From: Brachionus manjavacas
Taxonomy: Eukaryota; Rotifera; Eurotatoria; Ploima; Brachionidae
NCBI GenBank assembly: GCA_019054805.1
Contig: JAHQIY010000004.1
Span: 6,138,001 to 6,202,000, forward strand
Reading direction: 5' to 3'
Length of the DNA: 64,000 nt
A program made the translations under genes and the position numbers. The notes beneath the pieces are model-generated. The model was given only the letters and a program-made list of their open reading frames with translations. It was not told the DNA's origin and did no database searches. Positions 20,974 to 35,900 of this stretch are shown piece after piece (position 1 is the first letter of the stretch; each line of letters starts with the position of its first letter).

Positions 20974-23900
20974 ATGTCGATTTTTATGCGCAGTGCACAC
21001 TCTAAAAAATATATTCAAGTACCTTTGGATGCCGGATACTCCAAGCCAATACCGATCAGCATTGCCCAGATCGATTGGTTCTTGGTTCATGATATCGGTG
21101 ATGACGATGAAAAACACAATATTCACTCTTATGCGGGATCTATTGATAAATCACTAAAGCTTCAACAACAGTTTTACTTGAATAACCGATTCCGAGTAAA
21201 AAATCAAAGGTTTTGTTTGCTTCAATTTTTAAATCTCACTTGAATTCCTTGTCGCCTAATTTACTAGGATAATTGGATTTTTTGATTCGAATGTAAAAAA
21301 AATTAGCATCTTTTTTCCCTCTAGAAAATATTATCTGTGAATTTCTATTTTACTTATTTCCCATAATAAATTATTTCTTTTGTTTGATTCTTTTAAATTT
21401 TTCCCGTTTAATGTAAAGAAAAATATTTGGAATTTTACTGAGTAAAATTTTAGGCCTCACTAATTTAAAATAAAAATTCTTTTATTTAAAAATTGTCTTC
21501 TTAACATTTTCATAAAAATTTCATTTAAACAACTGAATTTATATTTAAACAATTTCGTTAATTTAGTTTACAAATAAATATTTGACGATATTTTTTCCAG
21601 TTAAGATAAGCTTTAGCAGATAAGATGATTGTGTTAAAGATAATCACTGTTAAGTTTCTCAGGGTTATTGAATAAAAAAGTCACGTTTAGGGTATTGAGA
21701 TAGTTTAAATGAAGATTTTGAAATCTGTTTTTTAAGAGATTTTGCAACAAGGAAATAGAAAATGTTCAAGTAAATAAATAATTTATCTTAAGATTTAATT
21801 AGACAAAACGAGCGAAATTGTAAAAGTCACGTAGAAATTTGAGACCTAACCATAAAATAAGATAAAAAAAAAACAAAAAGCAATAAATAGATAAATTAGA
21901 GTGGGTTATAAATTTTTAATTTAATACATTTGCAATGATCGGTCAATGTTCGAAAGATTAAAAAAGTACGGATATAATTTAATTTATTGTAATCCGCAGT
22001 TAAGCTTGACTTGAATTGAACTCGTCAAAATTTGAAAATGATTTTGGATAAAATTAAATTTTTACCAAAGAAAAAAAACAAAAGAATTTTATTGATTTTT
22101 ACTAAAAATCGAACATATTTTTATTTTAAAAATTATTGATACAAACCATGGGTTTATTTTTAAATTTAATTTAATTAGATACACTTTTATTACAATTAAA
22201 ATATTTTATTGTCATTTGCCAAAATCAAATTTCAAAATATTTGGAAATGCTTTCAATTCAATTTATTCATTTGAATGTTTTAGAGGGTCGGTAAATTTTA
22301 GTCACCTTCCGGATAGAACTTAGCTTTGTTTAGTTGTCTGATTTACTTCAAATTCTTTGCTTTAAAATTATTTAGATTTGACCAGTATTAAAAAACCATT
22401 TCATTTTTTAGTTCTTGTCTTTTTAATTTAATTTCTAATCGATTCAAATTTTAGGAAAATATAATGTTTGATTGTATTCTATTTTTAAAAGATAATTAAT
22501 TAAGCCATAAAGAACAATATTTTTTTAAAAATAATAAAGAAATTAATTTCTAATTGAAATTTTAGCAAATTTTAAAATTTTTCAAGTGTGAAACACAACC
22601 CCCAGCAACTTTTTCTAGGTGACGCTTTTAGTGTTTTTAAAATAGTCAGAAAAATCAAAGGGTCGTTAAGTTTCTCATACTCTTAACTAAGCATTCAAAA
22701 TTTTTGATTATTAAAAAATAATCAAAAGTTTTTTTGAATTATAATTTTTTAATTTAAAAAATTTTATTTTAATAGTTAAAATACAAAATTTTTTATTTTT
22801 TTCTATTTAAAGATGAAAAATTAAACAAATAATTCAAAATAAATTTTTTTTGCAAAACAAATATATTTGAGTACATGAGATCTTAAGATAAATTTATAAC
22901 TTAAGTGAACTGAAGAAATAATTCTATAAAAGTATAATTTAACAATACTTAAGGAAGTTAATTAAAAATCAACATTATTATAATGCTAATGAATTATTAA
23001 TAAATACTTCCTCTAGTTTACTTATATCGGATAAATTTTTAGGCCTTTAAAATACAGTTTTAGTAAATATTTACTATTTGGTCTAATTTTATACGAACAG
23101 CGATTGTGTCTCAGTTTTAAAGACGGCTGAAGTTGTGGACATGATATTTTGTACGTTAAAATTACAGGTGCCTTCTGACCAACAATTTAGGTCATGTAAA
23201 AAAATTTACAATATATAGATTAACAAAAAAACACCCGAAATCAATGAGTATTAATTAATCAAGCTTGGTTGCAATTTATTTCTAATTAACTTCATTATTT
23301 TACAATTTTTTTTAGTTTTTTTTTGTTTTGCCCAAGATTCAGAGCGGATAAATTGAGCTTGAAATAATTTTGACCGAAAATTTTTTTTTCTCATCAATGG
23401 TTATCTAATTTTTGAGCAAGTTGTTAAGTCTTCGGATGAATTCTTCATAGGGATTACAAATAGCAAAGGCCTATTCAACTATTTTCACTCAAGATATTTT
23501 TCTTTGCCTTCATTAGTTGTACAAATTGCTAATCAAGTGTGTCGACGACGTACAGACTTAATTAAATTTCATTTTGAAATGATAATTTTGAATGACAAAT
23601 TAAATCAAGTCTAATGTTTCGCTGGCCGAGTTTATGGCTGACTCCGGTCGCTTTTGCTTGTCTTGGCTCGAGTTTTTCTCAATTAATTCTGTTTCGCTGA
23701 ATAAACACTCGACTTGATCGAGTCAATTTCCGTCTTCCTATTCCAAGTCTGCTTTAATTAATTTATTTGTATCAATTGACTTCCCAAATAACTTGAAGGT
23801 AGTAAATCGGACTTTTCTTAAATTTGTTTCATATTTATCATCAAAATCTGATAAGTTTTCTTGTTTGTTGTTTTTATTTCAAATAAAATAAACAGCTTTT

Positions 23901-26900
23901 CAGTCTGAGCTATCTGATCATAAACATTCAAATTATGACTTGGACAGACGATTTTTGGTTATTTATGCCCAAAAAAATAACTACTGTGTTTCCGATCAAA
24001 ATAATAAAGTTATTTTTAAAAAATGGCCATAAATTCAGTAAATTTCTAGATTTTAAAAAATATATTTTTAGTTAAACAAATGTTCTAGTAAAAATGGTTC
24101 GGATATCTATCCTTTTCCTCTACCAAAATATTGTTGAAAATCGAAGCAGTTGAATAGAGTTAATGAGCTTGAATTGCTATAATTTAAATAAATATTTTTC
24201 AGATCTGCACGGTCAATGATATTACATAATTTTTTCTAAAATATCTAGATCTGAAAGAATTATAAATTAAAAATCGAGACTTAACATAAGAATATTCTGT
24301 TTGATAAATTTTTGATCACATGGTCAATTCCCAGACATTAAGTTTAAAAAAAAGGTGAATTTTTATTTAAAATGATAAATAATTCAATAATAAATTAAAA
24401 TCAAAAAAATTAAATTTGTTAAATTAATTTTTTTAGGAATAGCCGATTAATTTTTTTCTAAACAAGTTTATTTATTTACTTAATTAGAGATATTTTTTAG
24501 GCTCCTCAATATTTCAAAACCATGAATTAAAATTTGGTTTTTTTAAAACCTAATACTCAAGTTAGATTATTTAAATTTTAGTGTATTAGTTTTTTTTTTA
24601 AGTACCTAACAATCGAAACTGAAAGCCAAATTAAATTTTGAGGGCTAATATGTGTTTTTATATTTTTTGTTAGTGGCCAGTCTCATAAAAACAACAATTT
24701 ACTTTTACGTGATTACTTTATTTTAAAGGTTGTGATTAAGTTGTGTTTTGATCGAAAGTTTTTAATTCAATAATTGAGACTAATAAGAGAAACATTTTTT
24801 AGTTGTAATTTTACTTCAAAATTATGTAACCTAATCTTTATTTTTAATTTCAATAATTAAAAAATAATTATTAGCTACAAACTAAATTTGCTATTTAGTT
24901 AACGTCTAGATGGCAAATAAATTTTGGCTAATTCATTTTTTATTTAGATAAAATGTAATTAAAAATGTCTTGAAAACAATTTTAAAAAATCTTTTTATTT
25001 TAAATTAATTTACTAGGCCAAGTCAAATAAATTTCTTGATTTTTAGTGTTTTTTTAATTTATCGTCATAAATAAGAATCAAATAACTAATTTTCAAAATT
25101 AAACCATTATCCTCTTGTATCTTTTTAACTAAATTAATTAATAAAAAAGTTACTTCTTCCAAAAGTTGGGTTTTCGAAGAGATTTTTTTTCCTGCAAGTC
25201 ATATTTTTCCGGCGCCGCTGTATCTGTTAGTTTCTTTCATGAAAATACCAAAATTCAGAATTAAAATTTTTTTTAAAACTTTGCAATGATTTTAATAATT
25301 CTATTGTAGTGATTCTAATATTTTTGGACCAGCATATTGGTTCTATCACTTTTTTTCTTAAAAATCTTTTAACTTTTGTATTTGTGGTGGATGAATATCT
25401 TTGGTCTGCTCTATGTGTTGGTCATTTACCAATATTTTTTAATCAAGATATCTCTTTTGAAGGAATCAAATATATTTAGACAAGTTTTAACATAAATCTG
25501 CGGCCGTACCCTTTGGGACAATTTCCGAACTCTATCTATTCGTATTTTTGACTGAAACTCATAGAGTAATCATTGATTAAATATAATAAAAGAAACATTT
25601 TTGAGCTTTGAATAGGGACAGGTCATATATTTCATCTGCTGGTTATATTATTTACCTGATTTATTTTTTTAGAAAAAGTGCTTTGATCAAAATAACACCA
25701 TCTTAATATCTGGATCTACAATTTGTTTTTTGACCATTAAATATGGTAAAATTTTAAAAGATTTTTTTAGTTTTTGATCAAGAATTACTCTCTCTCTAGA
25801 TAAAATATTTCTTTCAAAGTAAAATTTAAAATTAATTAAATTTATCAGTCATACAAATATAATTTTATTAAATTATTTAATTCAAAAATTTATTTAAATT
25901 ATTTATTTTGTTTTAAATAGTAGTTTTAATTAATTATTAAAGAAATCATAACATAAATTTGGTTATTTTTTTTCTACTGAAGGATCAATTTTCTGGCCGA
26001 ATAATTATTTAAGAAACAATTTTTGTTTGTTCGTATAATTAACTATTAAGTTTGTTAGGATAAAAAATATGATCAATTTGTCACAATGAATAAGAATGCA
26101 GGCGGTTTTCAATGGAATGGTCGATTAGTTTAAAAGATATTTTCCATCTAAAGCATGTACAATTTTTGACTCAATAAAATATGATGTGATTAGAATATTT
26201 GAGCAAATATGAATCAAAACATTTTAATTTATTTTTTTTAAGCCTAATCTTTTTCAAAATTAGACCTAAATTTAAAAAAAAGTTCATTAAAAAATCTTTT
26301 TTTGCAAATAGATATCAAAATTAAACATGTTCAAAAAATTAATAATTTTTTTTATTTAGAAAGAGCTAAGTCATAAGAATACCCCTACGGTCGTTGGAAA
26401 CAATTGCCGCAGAAAAAAATAGATAAATTACTAAAAAAGGCTACAAGTTAAAATATCCGTATTTTAAATCGGGCGATTTTTTCACATTTCATCAAGAATG
26501 AGTCTGCTTTTAGATAATATCTACTTGAAATGATAAGAAAAATAGAACAGCAAATGAATCCAAGCTAAACTAAATTATTGATTAAATCGATTTAAAATGA
26601 AATTAGCTTTAAATCGACAACTGTAATTAGCCTGAATGAAATTTTCAAATATTTAGTTATTTGAGCTAGAATATAATATTTCAAAGTATTCAAGTCTATT
26701 TATCTGGACAGATAAAATCGATGAAAATAATTCTTTAAATCGACTTGAAATAATTAAATAATTGTATTAGTTTGATGATTTTATTTTGATTTAAATCATT
26801 TCTTGCTTTCCAGAAGGCTATCAATCATCCTCTAGGTTACGCAACCTTTATCCAACTCTCATTTTTATTCATAGAGTTTTTTGTGGGTATTAATTTCTTA

Positions 26901-29900
26901 ATTTCTTTTCGAATATTATATAACTTTATTAAAATGAGTTTTTACATTTTCTTAAAAAATATATATTAAACAATGAAAAGTCTGACTTAAGAAACACTTG
27001 ACAGATATTGACTTGAATATTCAAGAGCTTCTTTTCGCATTTTTTGTTATTAGACCAAAGCGAAATATTTAATCTCTTTGATTTTAAAATTTTTATTTTT
27101 ATTCTTTTTGTCAATTTTTTTTTACAAAAGAAAATTTCTTTTAAAATTTATTAAAACAGAAGTCTAGAAAATTATCAAATTTAAGTCTAAAACTGCACAA
27201 AATATAATTATATCCTGAAATTATTATTATCTATTTTTAGTCAAACTGAGTTGATTTTTCGGAAAATATATAAAAAAGAGAATTTTATCTTATTTTACCA
27301 AGAATTAGATAGTTTAAATTCTGCAATCTTGAATAACTTTAAGGGTTCTTATCAGTAATAGTGGCTGATAGCAATTTTCTTAAGTTGAATATTAAGACAA
27401 TTATTCATTTAAATTGAATAAGTTAAATGCGTGGACAAGAGTTGTTCTAATGGGAATGAATAATTTAAAAGCAAAACAAAATTTTATTTTACTAGATTAT
27501 TTTTATGTAAAGTGTTTCTGATATGTTGGCTATTGTTATGTTTGTATAGATGATTAGCATTAGACCGATATTTAATTCACTTGTATTTGAAGAAATTGTC
27601 CAAAATTGTTTTTCATAATTCAATCTCTTTTTATAATATTTTTTAATTTCGTTTTAAGAAACTTAAACAAATAAAAAAATTTAGAAATTAGATTAACTGT
27701 TCGTACTCAGATCTTTGTTCTTAAGTTTTTGTAAACGATTAAAAATTCTTGTCTGGCGCATGTTGTTTTTAAGATTTTACGAAATCTTACAAATCAAAAT
27801 AATTGACCTAAACTAAATTTCTTAATCGAAGTTTATTTATTCATTTTATTTAAAAAAAAATTTTTTTTATCTTTAGTCAAATTTTGGATGTAAATATAAC
27901 TAAACAGTTGTTTACAATGTCATCGAAAAATTCGAGTTTTTGCCACGAAATGACCAAGTTTCATAAAAAAATCAAAAATTCACCTCCAAAAATGCCTATG
28001 TCACTCAAAAAAAATTTTCAAAAGCCAACTTCAACACAGGTATATTTTATCGGTTGTGACAGCTCTTAATAGGTCACTTGTTACATTTAAAAAAAATTCA
28101 AAGTTATTATTTTTCGACAAATATTTCACTAATCAATTAATTAAAGGTAAAAGTTTGCCTACGCATTTTAAATAAATCAAATGATAACACACTGAAACAA
28201 AATCAATCGGATCATTTTAAAAACTACAATTCACACTTAAAACTTGATTGTTGGAAAAAACAGTTGGTTCTTAGTACCGATCCATCAAATCAACACATTA
28301 GCACCACTGCATACAAATTTGACTCTATTTATACAAATGATGATTATCAGGTAAAAATATATATTTAAAAAAATTCAATTGAAATTTTTAAATATTTGAA
28401 AAATCTCCTAAAAATTCTCATTTAATAAATTTTTTTTTTCAAGAACGACATATGTGCATCGATTTTAGCTTCTAACAATACTTTAAGCTTGACATCTCAA
28501 AACCAAAATTCATGCATAATAACTTATGGTTATAACTCGAGTCAAACCAGCATAGGGTCTGATGATTCCGTATCCACTTTTGGTCTCATTCCCTTGACTA
28601 TCTATTGGATGTTCACATTAATAGAAGACCAGCATGCCAAATACGGGTCCAATTATCAGCTGAAAATATCAATCCTGGAAATTGAGAATGGCACAATTTT
28701 CGATCTTGTTAAAAATGACTTTTGTAAGATGGAACAAATTTCTGATAGTTATTGGAATGTGTCTAAGTCTGATAAAGCATTGGTTTGCTTGGACTCAGCT
28801 CTTGGTAATCGACGGGATCATCAATCAAATTTAGTTTTTTCTATCTTGGTTGAGTCAAACGATTCAAATGACACCAAAGGATCTCTGATGAGTAACATTG
28901 AAAATTATTAAATTTTAAATGATTTAAGTTTAAATTTTTCTTTAAGAAAATTTAAACAAAATTTGTTTTGTTCAATTTGGAGACAATAACAAAAGTGAAG
29001 AAAATTTTGAGCAATTGAATTATTTGCTTAGGAGCACATTTAATAGAGAATATCTAGAAAAAACAATTTTGACAAGACTATTAGGCGAAATCTTGGGTGC
29101 ATCTAATATAAAATTGGGAATTGTGTCCCACGTTTCGTCGGATTTAAATGATTATGTTGAGACATTGGACATACTTAGACTTACATCAAGCATACAAATG
29201 CTTTATGATCACAAAGAGTCTAGAGTAAGTTGGGGTTTTGTTTATTTTTCTCTAACATCAAATAGCTTTTAATTTAAATTAATTAAGAGGATTTGGGATC
29301 CATGGTTTATATCAAAGACTAGATTTGCAATTAAGAGTTTATTTTTTTCCATATTTATAAATCATGCAACATAAAATACAACTTAGTTTTTAAATTGTTT
29401 GCATATGAGTTATAAATTACTTTATCGGCAGTTTATTACCGTGGCTAGTTAATCATTTGATCTTGCATTCGATTAGACCGTAATAAAAGTATTGCATGAT
29501 CGAAAAGCGGCTTTTAAATTTTATATTAGTCGTGCTTCTTTCGGTCATCTTTTATTAGTAATTCTTTTCATTTAATTTATTATATTATCAATATTGAATC
29601 AATTTATTTTCTAAATATTTCTAACAATTTTCAAGTTTAACTTTTTTGAATTTTTAATAATCTTTATATCGTATGGATACTATTAAGAAGACTCCTCGAA
29701 TATTTTTAGGTGCAAATCACTTGAAAAAAATATTAAAAAAATGCGAAATTTTAGAAAATTAACATCAAATTTCAATTGTGGAAATTATTTTTAAAAAATG
29801 GGTTTAGTTTATTAAATTTAATACAGAAACATATTTTGATTTTAAGCAAATCATGTTTAAACATTGAGAAGTGTTATAAATTATTCTGCTAATAAAACTT

Positions 29901-32900
29901 CATGAAAAGTTTTGCATTTAAAAAAATTAAAACATCGAATGCTCACTTTTAAAATAGATTTATGTATTAAAATTTTTAAATAAGAAAAAACTCAATAGTT
30001 TTTTTTTTATTTTAATATTTGTTTATGATCATGGATTTCGTTGTGCAATACTTTTTTGGAAAATTATATAAATCAAAAATTTTTAAGTGGATTAAGTTTT
30101 TTTTAATTTTAACTAAATTGTCAAGATATTAATATACTATTATTAAGGTTTCAATTTACTCGATTCTGCTCATAGTAAGTAAAATTAAAAAATAGAGTCA
30201 TCAGAAATATTTACAATTATAAACTAAATGTACATTTTAATAATGTATAGCAGTGAAATTTAAAGTTAATTTTAAATATCAGAGTATCGGAGTTTATTTT
30301 TTTCAAGAAGAGATGTATTTTTTTTCATTTTTATTCGAGCCAAATAAATTTTTAAAAAAATGATCCCAGTTTCAATGTGTTAACTAAGTCAAATACTTGA
30401 TAATTAATAACAAAATAACATAACAAAGATTTAAAGGGTGATTTAGATGGAACTTGGTGAAGTTGAATAAAAAGACAATAAAAAAGAAAATTGTACTAAA
30501 AACATTTGTATCGAGCTAAAGCTTCTTCATAATAAAAAAACTAAAAGTAAAATAATTCAAAAAAGTAAATCAAAAAAGACAATTAAGATTAATTGAAACC
30601 AGGAATGACAAGTGCTACTTGCTTAAGTTTTGATGTGAATTAACTAATGATTCAAACAGGTTAAATTTTATTAAGGGTATTGTGAATTTTGGAACAAAAA
30701 ACAAAAAAAAATTTTAAATGAAGTGACTTTTTTGCTATGAGTCAAAAAATTGTATCAGCTGATACAAGCTTTGTTCCACCCAAATTAGTTCTTTGCAAAA
30801 ACTCAACAAGTCTGCAAAACACTTAATTAATTAGAAAATCATTAGAATTAAATTAAATTGCAGAGTTAGTGTAGAGACTAAATTTTGAAGGTAAAAGGTT
30901 TTTGTCAGCTGATGTATTTAGCTGAACAATTTTTTGACTCACAGCAAAAAATTTATTTCATTTTAAAATTATTGTTTTTGTTCTTTAATCAAAAATTCAC
31001 AATGTCCTAAATAATCTCTTTGAAAAAAATTTATTGTTCCAAAATTGAAACAGCCTTTTTGGCCCATGATTAATTTTACTAGTATTATGTTGATTGTTTT
31101 TTTTTGCCTCACAAAATAATGATTCAGAGGAAGTGTTAAATGACAGTGTCAGAATGTAAAGAAGTTTTTTGAATGACTTTTGGTAAATAAAAGTTATTCA
31201 ACATTTTTAGCTTTTTGAAAAATAAAACTGAGAAAAGGCTGAATGAGCTTGTGGAGATGTGCAGTAGCGAAAAAGAATTTGGCGAAGCATGACTTGTCGA
31301 TTTTTAAATGTCGATGTAGCTACAAACAAAGCGCTACATAAATAAATAAACAATGTACATGATTTGATTAGAATCAAAAGGAAGAAATTTCAAAAAGAAT
31401 TTAAACAAATATTTAAAAATGAGCTAGATAGCTCGGGGACTTTTTCACAGTTTTTGTTCATCGATAAGATATATCCATGATGAATGAATTAGAAGCCGAT
31501 TTAGAATTTTAATTTCTGAATGCTTATGCAATCGATTGAAAAATCAATTTAAATATTTTGATTTATTAAAAAAAAGGATATGCACGACAAGGTATTATAA
31601 ATTTTAGGGAACAAAACGCTCTTTTAATTAAAAAATTTCCATTCCTTTAGTCAAAAGCGCACGCTAAATTCTCCAGGGCTGTTTTTTTGTTTCAAGGTGA
31701 TTTATCAAACTCTAATCTAAATCGAAAATCATTAATCTATAATTAAGACAATTCGATAAGCGCGCAAAATTTCCTCCTCAAATAAATCAACAAAATTTTT
31801 CGAATGTTTATCTTCGAAAAAAAATAAAATATTTAGACCATCTTTGATCGTTCGCCAAATCGCCAAAATTTTTACATTAAAAGCTCATAGAACACGAGCA
31901 ATTAAACTAAGATAACAATGATAAATGTGGAACTAAAACATCAGCGGTAGCCATCGCAAGCTCTTCTTTAAATCTATTTATCCATTAATGCTACCATTAA
32001 CATTTCTCAAGAGTGTGTTTCTCAGACGATCGAATTGCTAAACTTTAAATTGTAAATATCTGAACCAACTGATTGGTAATTTATCGCAGCATGGCGTTTA
32101 TTTACAAACTAGGCCCTTTTTATGACATTTTCCTCATACAAATCTTCTTGTTAAGTGCATTCAAATTTTATTATTTTGTTACTTTTTTTCGACTTATAAA
32201 ATTGATTGCTACTGAGATAACAATTGTAATCAGCTAACAGTAATTATTACACAAGAGAAAATACAGCTTTAGACTTTTACTTCTCAGCAAGAGAACATTC
32301 TACAGACTTTTTACTAAAAATAAAGGCTTTTGTTTTTCAAATTTAAAAAAAAAATAATTTTTTTAATCAAAGCAAATGATACAAAAAATTCATTTGATTT
32401 AGTTATTTAAGTTTATTTTTTTAAGATTTAAAGCGGTGGAATTTTTCCATGAAATAATTTTTTTAGAAGTAAATCAAGGCAAGAATCTGACAAGTCCAAG
32501 CGAGTCAAAAAGATATGACATTATTTACATTAATTACATGGTTTGAAAAGTATAAACAATAATTTACTAAAACAAATATTTGATTTTTAGACCTTGATTA
32601 ATTTTAATTAAATTTAAAATTCGGATGTTTTTTATTTTTGAGCATTTTTTCTTAATTATCAATAATTTAGCTTCAAAGCTACTATTAAATTTATTCGAAT
32701 GATCAAATATAATTCATTATTTTCTATTTAAAAAAAATATATCAAACAATAAGATCTATAATCCTTCGAATACAACTTATTGTGTTAACTCGGACTAAAT
32801 CGATCTACGTTTAATAGGTTTTTTATTTCTAAGAAGGCAATCTTTTGACGCATAAACAAGTTTTTTTTTAATCACATTAAAAATTAAGTGTTGCATAAAA

Positions 32901-35900
32901 ATTCTAGTTTTAGCACAAAGATACTATTTATTTTAAATTATGAAAACCTCTAAACTGATTTAAGAATAATTTGGATTATCATATTGATGAATATCGATGA
33001 AGAATTTAGCTTTTTTTAAATTGTCTCTAATTAATCAACATTTAGAATTTCGAAGTTTTATTGTAAGTTTGTTTTATTTTTGATTATTTCTAACTAAATT
33101 TTCTTTAATCTGAAGGATCATTAGACTGAAAAAAAATATTTAAAAGAAGGCTTCTTTTTTATTTGAAATCGAATTTAAAACGCAAGTTCATGCAAAGAGT
33201 ATCACCCTTTAAATAAAATAAATAACAAGAGTAAAATAAATAAAAATAAATAAAAAGAGAGAATAAAACACTATTTCATTTAATACAAAGATAAGATGGT
33301 TTAATGTCATCCTATTCTGCCTATTTTGTTCTAACTATTTTTTAAAATAAAGTAGAAATTAAAAAAATTGACAAATCATTTGTAAGGTAAGCTAGTAAAA
33401 CATTATTATACTCTATTTTTCTCTAAGTATATTCAAAATATAAAGGCTCTAAGTGGTATATTCTTTCTAACATTAGGATTTTCAAAAACATAAAAAATTA
33501 AATAATTTAAAATTAATAAATTGAATAAATATTTAAATAATTTTTTTTGGATTAAACACAAATAACATGCAAATGTAATAGATAGAAGCGTTTAGTATTT
33601 TTTAAATTAGATTGAGTACTCAGACTCTTGTTGATATTGAGAAAAAGTTCTTTAATTAGCTTTCTAGTCTTTGTAGTAATATTAAATGATTAAGAGATCG
33701 ATTAAAAAATCGAAATTTTTTGATAGGCAAAAAAAAAGACAACATAATTTTTTTTTCAAGTTAAGTTTAAATAAATTAAAATAAAAATAATTAACGAGAG
33801 TAAACATTTTATTATTTTTAAAAGAACAAAAAAACTTTCAATAATTAAAATTTAATAAAATGGTAAAATAAAAATTTGCTTAGCTGGTGAATAAAAAAGT
33901 AATCTGCAGCTGAAGTTTTCAAGAGCCGGTTTAAAGATCAAATATGAGAGCATATGATTAATTTGAATAACTACTTAGAAAAACAACAATAAACTAGGGA
34001 ATTATCCAAAAATAAAGGTAAAATAAGATGAATAAACACAATACGTGAATAAACGTCGAGAGTAAACGCTCAATTGCTTTGATAGATTTATAATTACACG
34101 TACCGAATATAATCAATTAATCTATCAATACTTAATTTAGCTTCAAAACTGTACGAAGAGTTGTAGTGAAGCATACTAGCCGAGTCGAATAGCTTGTTTC
34201 TATTCCACGAAGTCCATCAAACACAAATCATAAAGAAGATTAAGAGCTCTCCAACTCTTTTTTTATTACGCACTTGGATTCACGTAGTCTTCTAACTTTA
34301 TTTAAATCAAAGCTTAGCTTTTTTCTGGCGCCTTTTTTAAACCACAACCAAAAATTTACACACTTTTTCACCAATTGGTTTAATTCAAAAAATATTTGAA
34401 AATCTAATATGAATTTTTTTAAAAAATTTATCTATTTAAGTGTTAAACCTATTTTTAGTATTAATACCCAATACCCTTGCTGTTTAGGTGACAAATTTAT
34501 TTAGTTAAAAATTTATCTTTATTAAGATGAAATTAGATAAAAATAGAACAATTAACCACAGCAACATGGTCCAGTGTAGTCCTTCAATCAACAGCACACC
34601 TAGCAGAATCAAGCTTGGGCTAGCTTGCCACAAATCTAACGAGGTATGGATAGATGGACCCAAATCAGGTCCCAAAGTGTCACCGATTAACAAAATACTG
34701 ACGCCTGGCGAGTCAATTAACTTCAACGAAATTTGGATAGATGGACCAAATGCTACTCAAAGCAAATGTAGAAAAAACAAGTCAAAATCGAGACATAGCG
34801 TGGATCAGGTACAAAAATTAAACTCCTATTTCGAGTCGATAAAGGATTTGAGGTTCGATGAAACAGACTCAGTGGAATATTTGGACAGAGCTCTATTGAA
34901 ACAACTGAATGATCAGGATGCTGACATTGTTGAAAATTTTGTGTTTAGCAGTGATTCAAATTCAAGACCTATAAGTCTTTTGAGTGTTAATTCTTCAGAC
35001 ACCTACTCTACAGCCACTAATTCTACCACGAGTTCAGAATTCAATAAATCCGAGTCGAGTTACATAAAAAAATTAGAAGACTTAAAATCAAGCTATGACA
35101 AGATGATTTTTAAGCAAACATTTGAGCCGATGGAGTCATTGCACAAAACTTTGGAGTCTTTTTTAAATGTAGACCAGCAAATGGTCACAAACCAGCAAAA
35201 TTCAAGCATTAGAAATTTGGACAATTTCGACCGGCCCAGTAGAATGACTGACCATGAAAAAGAAAAAAGATTGTCCAGGATTTTATCACCCACTAGACTG
35301 AGATGCCAAAATTTACAAGATTTTTATGCTGGAATCCATAATGCTCAAACTTCACCATCCGGTTCGTCCTCATGTTCGTCTAACTCCACAAATTCATCAG
35401 TCACTCCACCTTCATCTACTCCCAATGCTAGTTTCAACCAGGAATCTTGCACTAGCCGGGCAGCTATCAAAAACAGACTCTTTTTCAATTTTAATTCTCG
35501 AAACGGACTTTCATTTCAAAATTGTAACTCTATGCCAAACACCCCTGTACATAATCCGTCACGTGAAGTCATCCCAAAACAGCCAAAGAGTGGAGAAAAT
35601 GTAAAAAACAACAAAAAACAAGAATCGATTTTAAATCGCATTTTCAATCGAACCAAGTCTAGGGAACGGATACAAAACGGTATGGTATGTAATAACCAAG
35701 CTGTGAAAAAATAATTGCTCTTCATAAATTTAACACTAACTTTAACTTGCTGAAATAGCCATGAAAATTTATTTTTGTATTTAATTGTAAAAATTATTAA
35801 TTTTTTTCTTTGTCATTTCTTGAAAATAAAGTTTCCGAAAAAATAAAATCTTTAAATGATTCAATTAAACAACAAAAAAGTGATTTGAAAAACTTTTTCA

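Noticed and set aside
25200-25650. Possible LINE fragment on the minus strand in the KIF26 intron
   Set aside because: Word-like pieces only, with many stops and no diagnostic motif in any frame.
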